Of a stretch of DNA of 64,000 bases, positions 1 to 7,911 are shown piece after piece. This stretch comes from an uncultured Prevotellaceae bacterium (lineage in GTDB: Bacteria > Bacteroidota > Bacteroidia > Bacteroidales > Bacteroidaceae): assembly GCA_900318795.1 (NCBI GenBank), contig ONLU01000001.1, positions 166,852 to 230,851 of the forward strand. The letters are read 5' to 3'. The notes beneath the pieces are model-generated. The model was not told where the DNA came from. It worked only from the letters and a program-made list of their open reading frames with translations, and did no database searches. Numbering within the stretch: position 1 is the stretch's first letter; each line of letters opens with the position of its first letter. The translations under genes were made by a program, and so were the position numbers.

Positions 1-1378
1 GGCCTACACCCATTTCTGTGCGTAGGGTCAGCCCTTTGATAGGCTCCCATGATAGGGCGAAGTTAGCACGTAAACGGTCGCGCAGGAAGTCATTGTAAAT
101 GGCCTCGTTAATCTTGTCAGGTGTTGCAGCAGCGTTGACCCATGCCTCGCCCAAACCGAGCAGTGTAATATCGTCGGTACCGAGAGGATTGTCAATAGGA
201 CGAATCTCAAATGCCGACGAAAGGATGGAACCACGTGAACTGTTACGGGGCTCCATACCTTCTACGTCCATCTGAGCATAACGTGCATCCAAGTCAAAAT
301 ACAGACGTTTGGCCAGTTCCTGACGGAGTTTCAGGTTCAGCGACAGACGCTGGAACTTAGAGTTCACCTTGATACCTTTATCATTGACATAGTTGGCAGA
401 GAAGGTGTACTTGGTCTTTTCATTACCACCCTGAATAGCCAAGTTATGGTTCCAACCAGTAGCTGTCTGCAGCAAGTCATCGGTATAGTCATGTGACGAA
501 GCGTTGGCATATTCAGCATAGTGGTTACCGTTGGCACTACCCAGTCCGAAGTACTTGGCCACGCCTTCGTGGTTGATTTGCAGAGCGTTGGCATATGACC
601 AAACGTTCTTGACATAGTCTTGTGCGTTTAGCACGTCGAACTTCTTGGCTGCCCATTTGACCTGGAAATATCCCTCGTAGCTTACACTCAGTTTGCTTGC
701 ATCAGCGGCAGCCTTGGTAGTAACCAGAATAACACCGTTACCACCACGTGCGCCATAGATCGCAGTTGAAGCAGCATCCTTCAGAACGTCTATAGAGACA
801 ATCTGGTCAGCAGGAATGTCACTCAGATCACTTACGGGGAAACCATCGACCACATATAGCGGCTCGTTAGACTGAGAGATAGAACCACCACCACGTACCT
901 TAATAGAAATGGTGGCACCAGGGCGACCGTCTTGCGAAATAACGTTCACACCAGCCAGTTTTCCTTGCAGAGCCTCGGCCACATTGGAAACAGGATTGGC
1001 TTTCAGAGCGTCAGCACCTACTGATGCTACAGCACCGGTCAGGTCGCGCTTCTTGACAGTACCATAACCGATGACCACAACATCGTCCAGTGTGGTGTTG
1101 TCTTCTTCCAGAGTGATGGTCATGTTGCCACTGCCTTTCGCGCTCTGAGGCTTGTAGCCTACATACGAGAACTTGATGGTAGAGCCTGCGGGAGCGTTGA
1201 CGCTGAAGTTTCCGTTGATGTCGGTCACCGTTCCCTGGCCGTTGCCATAGGTCACGCTTACTCCAATCAGAGGTTCGCCAGTCTTGTCCTTGACGGTACC
1301 CTTGATTGCATTCTGGGCGAAGCCCGTTAGCCATAGCATACACAGCAGCATGGCTAAGAGTAGTCTTCTTGTTTGCAT
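1..1378 (-). CDS. SusC/RagA-family TonB-dependent receptor, N-terminal part (cut by window edge)
   Basis: Outer-membrane TonB-dependent transporter that imports oligosaccharides, normally with a SusD lipoprotein encoded just downstream (here beyond the left edge). The frame is open from ATG at 1378 to the edge, about 459 codons of a protein usually near 1,000 residues. Visible: a signal peptide ending LTGFAQ, a carboxypeptidase-regulatory-like domain (about 24-95, with GTVKDKTGEPLIGVSV), a TonB-box-like VVIGYGT near 101-107, then the plug domain (RDLTGAV, LQGKLAGV, PLYVVDGFP). The SusC assignment is firm; the substrate is not visible, but the adjacent pectin methylesterase and a shared upstream palindrome suggest pectin fragments. 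Truncation is only the window boundary. Confidence 0.95.
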   Translation of the reverse strand, partial: MQTRRLLLAMLLCMLWLTGFAQNAIKGTVKDKTGEPLIGVSVTYGNGQGTVTDINGNFSVNAPAGSTIKFSYVGYKPQSAKGSGNMTITLEEDNTTLDDVVVIGYGTVKKRDLTGAVASVGADALKANPVSNVAEALQGKLAGVNVISQDGRPGATISIKVRGGGSISQSNEPLYVVDGFPVSDLSDIPADQIVSIDVLKDAASTAIYGARGGNGVILVTTKAAADASKLSVSYEGYFQVKWAAKKFDVLNAQDYVKNVWSYANALQINHEGVAKYFGLGSANGNHYAEYANASSHDYTDDLLQTATGWNHNLAIQGGNEKTKYTFSANYVNDKGIKVNSKFQRLSLNLKLRQELAKRLYFDLDARYAQMDVEGMEPRNSSRGSILSSAFEIRPIDNPLGTDDITLLGLGEAWVNAAATPDKINEAIYNDFLRDRLRANFALSWEPIKGLTLRTEMGVG

Positions 1379-1434
1379 GTTAGTTTGTTTTTAAGTTTGT
1401 TTTATAAAAAAGTAGTAGTATGTCCATTTGAATG

Positions 1435-1466
1435 CAAAAGTAATACATTTTGTTAAAATAGACAAA
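1435..1466 (-). promoter_or_regulatory. Bacteroidetes promoter of the susC-like gene
   Basis: Read on the minus strand there is a -33 TTTG (1463-1466), 20 nt, then a -7 box TACTTTTG (1435-1442), matching TTTG-N19/21-TAnnTTTG. It lies about 57 nt upstream of the ATG. Confidence 0.75.
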
Positions 1467-1485
1467 TAAATGCTCCCCTTTTTTT

Positions 1486-1499
1486 CGTAAACGTTTACG
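1486..1499. promoter_or_regulatory. Perfect 14-bp palindrome, LacI/GalR-type operator candidate
   Basis: CGTAAACGTTTACG is its own reverse complement. The AAACGTTT core is typical of LacI/GalR-family operators. It sits 20 bp upstream of the -33 element of the susC-like gene. A 12/14 match (6544-6557) lies upstream of the pectin methylesterase promoter, so both may answer to one regulator (inference). Confidence 0.55.
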
Positions 1500-1652
1500 T
1501 CTTGTCGAAGAATGACAGAGAGGTAATCAGTCAAGTCCATAGAAACAGCAGGCAATTCCTCTTTTAAGTTTGTCTTTTTTGGGCAAATCTTACACTTTCT
1601 TTGTAAGTTGCTTACTATCAGATAGCTGGGCTTAGTGTAGGTGAATTGGAAT

Positions 1653-1679
1653 CTTACACTACCTTACACTATCTTACAC
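1653..1679. repeat. Three CTTACAC boxes on a 10-bp period
   Basis: CTTACAC starts at 1653, 1663 and 1673, exactly one helical turn apart. A further CTTACA with an inverted TGTAAG partner lies at 1589-1607. This resembles a phased activator-binding array upstream of the susC-like gene; the binding protein is unknown. Confidence 0.5.
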
Positions 1680-1683
1680 CAAT

Positions 1684-1701
1684 GTAAAACAATTGTTTTA
1701 C
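1684..1701. promoter_or_regulatory. 18-bp perfect palindrome, copy 1
   Basis: GTAAAACAATTGTTTTAC is a perfect palindrome in the 534-bp region between the pectin methylesterase stop and the susC-like start. A near-identical copy lies at 1749-1767. Probably a dimeric regulator site; a role is not shown. Confidence 0.5.
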
Positions 1702-1748
1702 TTGTCAGGAAGTAGTGTTTGTGCTGTAATAAAGGTATCTTATTGATA

Positions 1749-1767
1749 GTAAAACAAGTTGTTTTAC
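1749..1767. promoter_or_regulatory. Palindrome, copy 2 (one extra central base)
   Basis: GTAAAACAA and TTGTTTTAC arms identical to copy 1, separated by one G. The centre is about 65 bp from that of copy 1. Confidence 0.5.
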
Positions 1768-1839
1768 CGTTAGGGAGTTTATCTTATTAATGCCTGTTGC
1801 ATACGGATAATGGCAAAAGGCTATGTGCTCAGGCATAAA

Positions 1840-1868
1840 GAAACGGACTCCATGTCGGAATCCGTTTC
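1840..1868 (-). terminator. Hairpin terminator after the pectin methylesterase gene
   Basis: Stem GAAACGGACTCC (1840-1851) pairs with GGAATCCGTTTC (1857-1868) with one mismatch and a 5-nt loop. T-rich sequence follows on the minus strand. It lies 45 nt beyond the stop codon. Confidence 0.6.
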
Positions 1869-1912
1869 CTTTCTTATTGAGTGAGTTCTTCTCTCACTTC
1901 ATCACGACCGCC

Positions 1913-4900
1913 TTATTTAATAACCACCTTTTTACCATTGATGATGTAGACACCCTTCGTGGCCTTGTCGACACGTACACCCTGCAGGTTGTAGATGGCC
2001 TCATTGTTGATGACAGGCTGAGCCTGCTCAATGGTCTCAATGCCGTCAGTCTCTGTGGCAGGAGCAGAAGCCTCGCTCAGACCACCCATCTCGTTAGCGG
2101 CACGAACGGTATAGTCTGCTGCGTTGGCAGCGCGGCGTGGAGCAGAAGCGGAACCTGAGAGTGTCGTTACGTCAACCTGAGTGTCGGTGGTGAAGCCGAT
2201 TACATTACCATTCAGGCAGACGGCATACAGCAAAGCGTAGTTGCTGCCGTCCCAGAACAGGATATTGCCATTCTTGTTGAACTTCACATTCTGAGGAGCA
2301 GGAGCCTGCTCGGTCATCAATGTGGGCTGCCAGTCACCAAACATCTTCGACATGTCGCTGTACTGGGCTGCCTCTTCTGCAGTCAGAACAGGATTGTTTG
2401 CGTGACCGTCACCAAAGGTGGTCTTACGACCAGAGAGATCAATCTGCGAACCCGTTGAGGTCATAGAGTTGTACTCTGCAAAGCGTGCTGGCCAGCCACC
2501 GCTCATCTCGTTCCAGCCAATAGCAGAAGGCACAACGTTCATCTTGGTGTCAATCCAGACTGCAACAGGAGTACCGTTGCCCCAAGGACGACCGAGGGTG
2601 TAGTTGCCGTCAACACCATCACCGTCACCGTTGATGACGCAATCCTTCAAGACCCAACCTATCTTGGCAGGCTTAGAGGGAACAGCACAGTAGCCACCGG
2701 CAATCTGGCGGAATTCAACTTCCTTGAAGTAGATATCACCCTTGCCGCAAATGTAGTCCGTACGTCCGCGGAGGACACCACCGTCGAAGAAGTAGAGACC
2801 GTTGTCGTTGTTAGAGGTCCAAGTGTCCTGATAGCCGTGCAGGCATACGTTCTTATAGATGTTCTTCGTACCCTTGTCTTGGATGGCGATGTCGCGGCCG
2901 CGTGCATCTTCCATGCCGGTCGACACGGTCAGGTCCTGCCAGTAGAGGCCAGAAGCAGAACTGCTAATCTGGAAGACATCGCTGTTGCCAATACCATCGT
3001 ACTTGCTGGTAGTTCCAAACTGTCCGGCAAAGGTTGCATCGGCAGGAATAGCATTGGTGATGATGGTTGCGTCACGGTCCTCACCGATGAACGAGATGTT
3101 CTTGCCTGTGATGAAAGTGATGCACTCAGGCACCTGAAAATCGTTGCAGGTCTTCATCGTGCTGCTGAGAGGAATCGTGTAAGTACCCTTCTTGATGAAG
3201 ATGCGGAAGCGGGTGTTCTGGTCAGCACGGGTATTGGCTGTCTTGATGGCAGCGAGCAGTTCGTCTACATTAGAGACTGTGACGTCGTATGGAGACTTTT
3301 CAACGGTAGGACGACTCATGGTGGTGAACGTCAGCGTGATAGCCTCGGTAATGAAGTTGTCGGTCAGGTCACCGATGCTGTTAGCTGGCAGGGTGAAGGT
3401 GTACTCGGTTGCATAGTCCAGACCCTTGTACTCGAAGGTGGCAACCTTGCCGCTGATGCTTGGAGTGAGTGCCATGTCGCCCAAAGTAGCCTTAGCCTCC
3501 TCAGCAACCTTGATGCGCTCGTTGAAAGTGAGCACAATCTTACCGCTGGCCGATGCTCCGGTAGACTTGTCTTCGGGTACGCTTGATACGAGCTTGGGAG
3601 CCACACCGTCGTTGACGAGTTTCGGCGTGCCGGTGATGAAGAACATGGCCAGCGTGTTACCGTCATTCTTCGATGCAGAACCGTCAACGTTTGAGGTCTT
3701 GTCTGCAATCATGCGGATATAGAGCTCGGTCTGGTTGTTGCAAGCCTCAGGCATTTTCTCGCTGAATGAAGCCGCATTCTTGGCTCCTTCCATCGTGATG
3801 CTGCCAAAGTTGGTCCAGTCTGTACCGTTCAGTGAGTATTCGACATTGTACTTCTGGTATGCATTGTAGTTGTAGAGCATCTGGAACTGTACGTTGATGT
3901 CGGTAAAAGCCTCTGCATTAATCTTGGTCTGCCAGTGCCAGTTACCCACGTCGCCGTTCTCAGCGCCGGTGCGCCAGTTGACAGCTGCACCCTTGAAACT
4001 CTCATAACCGCCACCGCTTACAGTAGATTTGTCTAGCCAGCCTTGGGTCTCGCCCGTCTCTGTGTTGACCAGATTCAGAGCGTCAGCATCGTTGTCTTGA
4101 GCAGCGAAATCAGCCTTGCGTCCATTGCCGCCAGCCTTGTAGAAGTCCCAACCGGCAATGATGTCGGCCTGGCTGTAAGAAGCGGTGATGTCCTGGTTTG
4201 CGTCCATGGTGACGGTTTTCTCGCTGTTGGTTGTGCCGTCGTTCCAGTTGGTGAAGGTAACAAGACCCTCGTACTGGTTAGCGGTCAGGACAACCTTCTG
4301 GCCTGCCTCGTACATATTCTTACCGTCAACCACGGTTGGAGCGGGTGAAACGGTAACCATATAGTCATTGGTACCATCGATATTCAGGTTCAGCGCATAG
4401 GTCTCAACCTTCTTGAAGTTGGCTGTCAAGGTCTCGTCCTTGGCAATATCGAAAGTGAATGTGTTCTCTTTTGAAACTTCATTGCCTTCTGCATCAGTCC
4501 AATTCACGAAATCGTAGCCGAATTTCTCTGTGGCAGTCAACTTAATAGTCGAGCCGGCATCGTACACATCGCTTGCAGGATAGATATTGACGCTGCCTCC
4601 CTCTTCTGGGCTTGCAACAGCAGCTAACTTAAACTGCTCAATATCTTTGACCGTGCCATCGAATGTGCCTGTGATGATGACATTACCGATAGCGATATTC
4701 TTGTTATTGGCAGTCTTTGATATATAGAAACGGAACGTGAACTCGTTAGCCGCTTCTGCCGTAATGTCAATACTGTGGCCCAAGCTGGCCGTAGCACTAT
4801 TGGCTCCATTGTTGCGTAGTGTCGTGGCAGCGTCTACTTCCGTGATAGTAGATTCCACTCCGTCCAGCGTATAGCTCCATGAATAGGTTGCTCCATCGGT

Positions 4901-6424
4901 TCCAACTTTTACTGCATTATAGCTAACATTGGTGGGCTTAAATTTGAGACCTGCCTTTGCTTTGACTCGATAGGCTATCATAACACCTTCCACATTACCA
5001 GCATTAGATGTGTTGGGAGTATACTTCACCATATCGGTATCGAAAAATTTGGTAGCCTCAACTTTCAGCTCGTTACCTGTGCTTACGCCAGCAGCCGAGA
5101 TAGCATTAGCCACTTCTGCAGATGCAGTACCAGCAGCCTCATTGCCAATAGGCCAAGTGATGGTGCCCTTCACATTCTCAAACTTCTCACCACCTGCGCT
5201 CTGCACCACGGGCAGAACAACCTGGATGTAGCGGTAGTAAGAGCCGTCGTTGCCAATGACTATGTCAACAGTCTCTGCATTGCCGGCAATCTCGTAGCTG
5301 ATGCTCTTACCGCTGGTGTAGTCGCTCTGGCTGTCAATGGTGGTAGAAGTCTTGCCGCTAGCTCCTAACTCACTATAAGCCTCAATGCTGATAGTGGCTC
5401 CCTTGCAAGAAGGAATAGTCCACTTGGTTCCGGCGTTCAGCTGTGCCCAGTCGTTCCAGTTGCCATTGGCAAACTTGCCGCCATTGTTGGTGTCGAAGTC
5501 GGCCTTCACGTCAATGGTCTTGCCGTTGACAACGGCTTGGGTAACCCAGATGCCTGTTTGGTTCTGATAGCCAACAGTGGGAGCGCCTTCATCGCGGCGG
5601 AAGGTCCATTTCAGTGTTACAGCCTCTGTACGGTCTGCCAGACTAACCTCGTTGGCGGTGAAGACCGGAGCCAGTTCAACGTCCTTCTCAGGAACGGTGT
5701 ACTCTGCGCCTGGAACTACGGTGTTCGTGCCGTCAGTCCATCCCGTCAGTGTCTTACCTTCCACGTACATGGTAAAGTTCTTAGGTAGCGTAATCTTCTT
5801 GCCCACCTCTTCCTTGATGGAAGCAGGTGCCACGCCTGTGGCATCGCCCAGTGCAAACGAAACGGTGGCATCGCTCTTCAGCTCAGCAGGGTCTACGGCC
5901 TCCACAGCAAAGTAGGGGGTATAGCTGCCGCCGCTGATAGTCAGCGTAGTGGCCATACCTTTATAGACTGTAGAGGCAATGTTGGCCTCCTTGTTCTGAT
6001 GGTAGCAGGCGCCTGTGTTGGTGTTGAAAGTACCAACAGTAGCTCCTGTTGCATCCTTGATAGTGACGTCGCCACCCCAAGCACAAGTGCCCATAGAAAC
6101 CTTCACAGGACCTTCCACTTTGACGGTGGCAGAGAAGTTGCCCAATCCGTGCTCGTTGCTGTGAAACTTGCCTGTAACAACGGCATTGGCCGTAGCATCA
6201 TCGGACGCCACACGGGTAAAAGTACCGTCGTTGTTCATCTTCAGCCCGTAAGTGCCACTTTCACCATTAGCAAAGAAACTTCCATTGGTGAAGTCGGCCT
6301 TGATGTCGCGGAAACCTGCGGTAGACTCGTTGCCTCCGGACTCCTCAGTCGCTCTCCATGAAGCAGTGGCAAAAGCCACACACCCCAAGAATGCAACCAT
6401 TAATAGAGATAATTTTTTCTTCAT
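1913..6424 (-). CDS. Large secreted multidomain pectin methylesterase (CE8) with T9SS-type tail
   Basis: Predicted to remove methyl esters from homogalacturonan outside the cell. 1503 residues. Visible order: signal peptide (about 1-22); beta-sandwich module (about 25-170); InlB-type B-repeat (about 185-260); two further sandwich modules (about 265-590); two B-repeats (about 600-750, with TATEKFGYDFVNWTD); another sandwich module (about 755-935); a Big_5-type Ig domain (about 941-1035); the pectinesterase domain (about 1045-1345). Catalytic-site landmarks are YQDTW near 1198, RTDYICGKGD near 1221 and LGRPWG near 1278. The C-terminus has YNLQGVRV and GVYIINGKKVVIK, a Prevotella/T9SS-like sorting tail. 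Typical CE8 enzymes are 300-400 residues, so this is an unusually extended form. The sandwich modules may bind carbohydrate (inference). Confidence 0.9.
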   Translation of the reverse strand: MKKKLSLLMVAFLGCVAFATASWRATEESGGNESTAGFRDIKADFTNGSFFANGESGTYGLKMNNDGTFTRVASDDATANAVVTGKFHSNEHGLGNFSATVKVEGPVKVSMGTCAWGGDVTIKDATGATVGTFNTNTGACYHQNKEANIASTVYKGMATTLTISGGSYTPYFAVEAVDPAELKSDATVSFALGDATGVAPASIKEEVGKKITLPKNFTMYVEGKTLTGWTDGTNTVVPGAEYTVPEKDVELAPVFTANEVSLADRTEAVTLKWTFRRDEGAPTVGYQNQTGIWVTQAVVNGKTIDVKADFDTNNGGKFANGNWNDWAQLNAGTKWTIPSCKGATISIEAYSELGASGKTSTTIDSQSDYTSGKSISYEIAGNAETVDIVIGNDGSYYRYIQVVLPVVQSAGGEKFENVKGTITWPIGNEAAGTASAEVANAISAAGVSTGNELKVEATKFFDTDMVKYTPNTSNAGNVEGVMIAYRVKAKAGLKFKPTNVSYNAVKVGTDGATYSWSYTLDGVESTITEVDAATTLRNNGANSATASLGHSIDITAEAANEFTFRFYISKTANNKNIAIGNVIITGTFDGTVKDIEQFKLAAVASPEEGGSVNIYPASDVYDAGSTIKLTATEKFGYDFVNWTDAEGNEVSKENTFTFDIAKDETLTANFKKVETYALNLNIDGTNDYMVTVSPAPTVVDGKNMYEAGQKVVLTANQYEGLVTFTNWNDGTTNSEKTVTMDANQDITASYSQADIIAGWDFYKAGGNGRKADFAAQDNDADALNLVNTETGETQGWLDKSTVSGGGYESFKGAAVNWRTGAENGDVGNWHWQTKINAEAFTDINVQFQMLYNYNAYQKYNVEYSLNGTDWTNFGSITMEGAKNAASFSEKMPEACNNQTELYIRMIADKTSNVDGSASKNDGNTLAMFFITGTPKLVNDGVAPKLVSSVPEDKSTGASASGKIVLTFNERIKVAEEAKATLGDMALTPSISGKVATFEYKGLDYATEYTFTLPANSIGDLTDNFITEAITLTFTTMSRPTVEKSPYDVTVSNVDELLAAIKTANTRADQNTRFRIFIKKGTYTIPLSSTMKTCNDFQVPECITFITGKNISFIGEDRDATIITNAIPADATFAGQFGTTSKYDGIGNSDVFQISSSASGLYWQDLTVSTGMEDARGRDIAIQDKGTKNIYKNVCLHGYQDTWTSNNDNGLYFFDGGVLRGRTDYICGKGDIYFKEVEFRQIAGGYCAVPSKPAKIGWVLKDCVINGDGDGVDGNYTLGRPWGNGTPVAVWIDTKMNVVPSAIGWNEMSGGWPARFAEYNSMTSTGSQIDLSGRKTTFGDGHANNPVLTAEEAAQYSDMSKMFGDWQPTLMTEQAPAPQNVKFNKNGNILFWDGSNYALLYAVCLNGNVIGFTTDTQVDVTTLSGSASAPRRAANAADYTVRAANEMGGLSEASAPATETDGIETIEQAQPVINNEAIYNLQGVRVDKATKGVYIINGKKVVIK

Positions 6425-6480
6425 AAATTAATGTTTTTAGTTTATAATTGTTTATTTGTTAGCAAAGTAGATTAGTTCGG

Positions 6481-6512
6481 CAAAGATACGAATTTTAATT
6501 GATAATTGACAA
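6481..6512 (-). promoter_or_regulatory. Promoter of the pectin methylesterase gene
   Basis: Minus strand: -7 box TATCTTTG (6481-6488), with a weaker -33 TTG (6510-6512) 21 nt upstream. The ATG follows about 56 nt downstream. The -33 falls inside the heptad array at 6499-6526. Confidence 0.65.
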
Positions 6513-6526
6513 TTGATAATTGATAA
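6499..6526. repeat. 7-bp-period tandem array (TTGATAA type)
   Basis: Four consecutive heptamers: TTGATAA, TTGACAA, TTGATAA, TTGATAA. One of several arrays in this window with a strict 7-bp period but different unit sequences. Confidence 0.8.
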
Positions 6527-6543
6527 TTTTCTCTTAAAAGTCA

Positions 6544-6557
6544 CGAAATCGTTTACG
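6544..6557. promoter_or_regulatory. Imperfect copy of the 1486-1499 palindrome
   Basis: CGAAATCGTTTACG matches CGTAAACGTTTACG at 12 of 14 positions. It lies upstream of the pectin methylesterase promoter, as the perfect copy lies upstream of the susC-like promoter. Candidate shared operator. Confidence 0.45.
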
Positions 6558-6601
6558 TTGCAGAGAGGGTACAGCAAACTTTTCCGAAAGGAGCGGGCAT
6601 G

Positions 6602-6634
6602 AAATAAAAAATCCCGCTGTTGTGAAGCGGGATT
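6602..6634 (-). terminator. Rho-independent terminator after ribH
   Basis: Perfect 9-bp stem AATCCCGCT (6610-6618) and AGCGGGATT (6626-6634), 7-nt loop, followed on the minus strand by TTTTTATTT. Eight nt past the ribH stop. Confidence 0.85.
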
Positions 6635-6641
6635 CTTATGT

Positions 6642-7112
6642 TTAGAACTTAGCCATCTTGATGGCAACTACGGCACACTCGTCACCTTTGTTGCCTAAGC
6701 GACCGCCGGAACGGTCTTGGGCTTGTTGTAAATTTTCTGTGGTCAGCAGACCGTAGACAACGGGTATGCTGCTGGTGGCGTTCAGACGGGCAATGCCGGC
6801 GGTAACGCCTTGGCAGATGTAGTCGAAGTGGGGTGTCTCGCCACGAATGACACTACCCAGGATGATGACTGCATCGTAGCCGTCGTTCAGCGTCATCTGG
6901 TGGGCACCGTAGATGAGCTCGAAGGAGCCTGGAACGGTCTTTACATGGATGTTCTCAGGCAATGCGCCATGACGCTCGAGGGTAGAAACACAGCCGTTGA
7001 GCAGCGCCCCGGTAATCTCGGGATTCCACTCGGCGACAACGATACCGAATATCATGTTGGAGGCGTCAGGGACTTTCTCCAGATTGTATTCAGAGAGGTT
7101 CTTGGTAGCCAT
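6642..7112 (-). CDS. ribH: 6,7-dimethyl-8-ribityllumazine synthase
   Basis: Penultimate step of riboflavin synthesis: condenses 5-amino-6-ribitylaminouracil with dihydroxybutanone phosphate; cytosolic, usually forming large oligomers. 156 residues, the normal length. Landmarks are [10 protein letters not shown] near the N-terminus, [20 protein letters not shown] (the His-bearing active-site loop) and [12 protein letters not shown] near the end. Second gene after the TPR protein gene with a 24-nt gap made mostly of heptad repeats, so probably co-transcribed. A clear terminator follows. Confidence 0.97.
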   Translation of the reverse strand: MATKNLSEYNLEKVPDASNMIFGIVVAEWNPEITGALLNGCVSTLERHGALPENIHVKTVPGSFELIYGAHQMTLNDGYDAVIILGSVIRGETPHFDYICQGVTAGIARLNATSSIPVVYGLLTTENLQQAQDRSGGRLGNKGDECAVVAIKMAKF

Positions 7113-7115
7113 TAA

Positions 7116-7136
7116 CTATCAATCGGGAATTGTCAA
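7116..7136. repeat. Three heptads filling the TPR-ribH spacer
   Basis: CTATCAA, TCGGGAA, TTGTCAA. The array abuts the TPR stop codon (7137-7139) and nearly reaches the ribH ATG, so the short spacer is almost entirely heptad sequence. Degenerate compared with other arrays. Confidence 0.5.
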
Positions 7137-7787
7137 TTATTTACAGCGCTCGATGTAAGCGTCAATGGTCTGGTACTGCATGGAGTTGAAGTACTTCTCC
7201 TTCACTTCCTGATACAGCTTCAGGGCCTCGTCCTTCTTGCCCTGGCTCTCCAGAATCTCACCAGCCTGGATAAGGAAGGTAGGTGACAGCGAGTTGTTGT
7301 CAGCCATGCTGGCAGCCTTCTTCAGGTGCTCTACTGCCTTGTCCAACTGGTTCAGGTTGGCATAGGCGTTACCCAGCGCACCCTCAGCAGCGGGAGTAAT
7401 CATCTGATCGTTCTTTCCGCTGAAGTTCTCCAAGGCGTTGACAGCTTCCTGCCACTTGCCGAGGTTGGCCTGGCAGAGACCGATGTAGAGCTGGGCCAGA
7501 TTGCCTGCGTCGGTAGAGCTGTAGTCGCTGGCTACCTTCTGGAAACCGGCCAGAGCCTTGTCGAACTGCTCCTGCTGGAAGAGCTCCTGACTCTTGGCGA
7601 GCTCGGTGCTTGCTTCCTGCTGGCGGGGCTGGAAGTAATAGGTGTTCAGAAGAATTGCACATACCACCACCGCAATGATAGCAACCACCGCAATGATGAT
7701 GGCTTTCTTGTTCTTCTCGAAGAAAGCCTCGGTCTTGTTGACCTGCTGCTCTTGAGCGGCAGCCTGCTGTTCAATTTTGTTTGCCAT
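7137..7787 (-). CDS. Membrane-anchored tetratricopeptide repeat protein
   Basis: 216 residues. A Gln/Glu-rich cytoplasmic N-terminus, one transmembrane helix (about 29-49, AIIIAVVAIIAVVVCAILL) and a soluble part with TPR-like helices (AKSQELFQQEQFDKALAGF; LAQLYIGLCQANLGKWQEAV; ALGNAYANLNQLDKAVEHL). The architecture recalls YfgM-type TPR proteins, which interact with envelope protein partners, but that role is inference. Upstream of ribH in the same direction, an order I recall from other Bacteroidales. Its promoter is divergent from that of recF. Confidence 0.85.
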   Translation of the reverse strand: MANKIEQQAAAQEQQVNKTEAFFEKNKKAIIIAVVAIIAVVVCAILLNTYYFQPRQQEASTELAKSQELFQQEQFDKALAGFQKVASDYSSTDAGNLAQLYIGLCQANLGKWQEAVNALENFSGKNDQMITPAAEGALGNAYANLNQLDKAVEHLKKAASMADNNSLSPTFLIQAGEILESQGKKDEALKLYQEVKEKYFNSMQYQTIDAYIERCK

Positions 7788-7825
7788 TTTATCTTTTGTT
7801 TTTACGTTTGCGCATAAATCGGGTG

Positions 7826-7833
7826 CAAAGGTA
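7826..7833 (-). promoter_or_regulatory. -7 box for the TPR-ribH operon
   Basis: Minus strand TACCTTTG about 38 nt upstream of the TPR gene ATG. No good TTTG is seen 20 nt further upstream, where the AT-rich heptad array lies. Confidence 0.55.
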
Positions 7834-7843
7834 CGAATTTTAA

Positions 7844-7878
7844 TTGATAATTAATAATTGATAATTGATAATTTTTTG
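7844..7878. repeat. 7-bp-period array between divergent TPR and recF promoters
   Basis: TTGATAA, TTAATAA, TTGATAA, TTGATAA, TTTTTTG. The unit is the same type as the array at 6499-6526. The last unit supplies the TTTG that may be the recF -33 element. Confidence 0.75.
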
Positions 7879-7903
7879 TTTTTAATGATTTTTCGTATCT
7901 TTG
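7875..7903 (+). promoter_or_regulatory. recF promoter
   Basis: TTTG (7875-7878), 17 nt, TATCTTTG (7896-7903). The recF ATG is only 8 nt after the -7 box, so the transcript would have a leader of a few bases at most. Confidence 0.65.
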
Positions 7904-7911
7904 CACTCGAA

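Noticed and set aside
1-1378. Truncated SusC as a pseudogene
   Set aside because: The frame is open to the window edge; truncation is only the boundary.
6642-7140. FMN riboswitch upstream of ribH
   Set aside because: The 24-nt spacer is too short and no conserved RFN sequence is visible upstream of the TPR gene.
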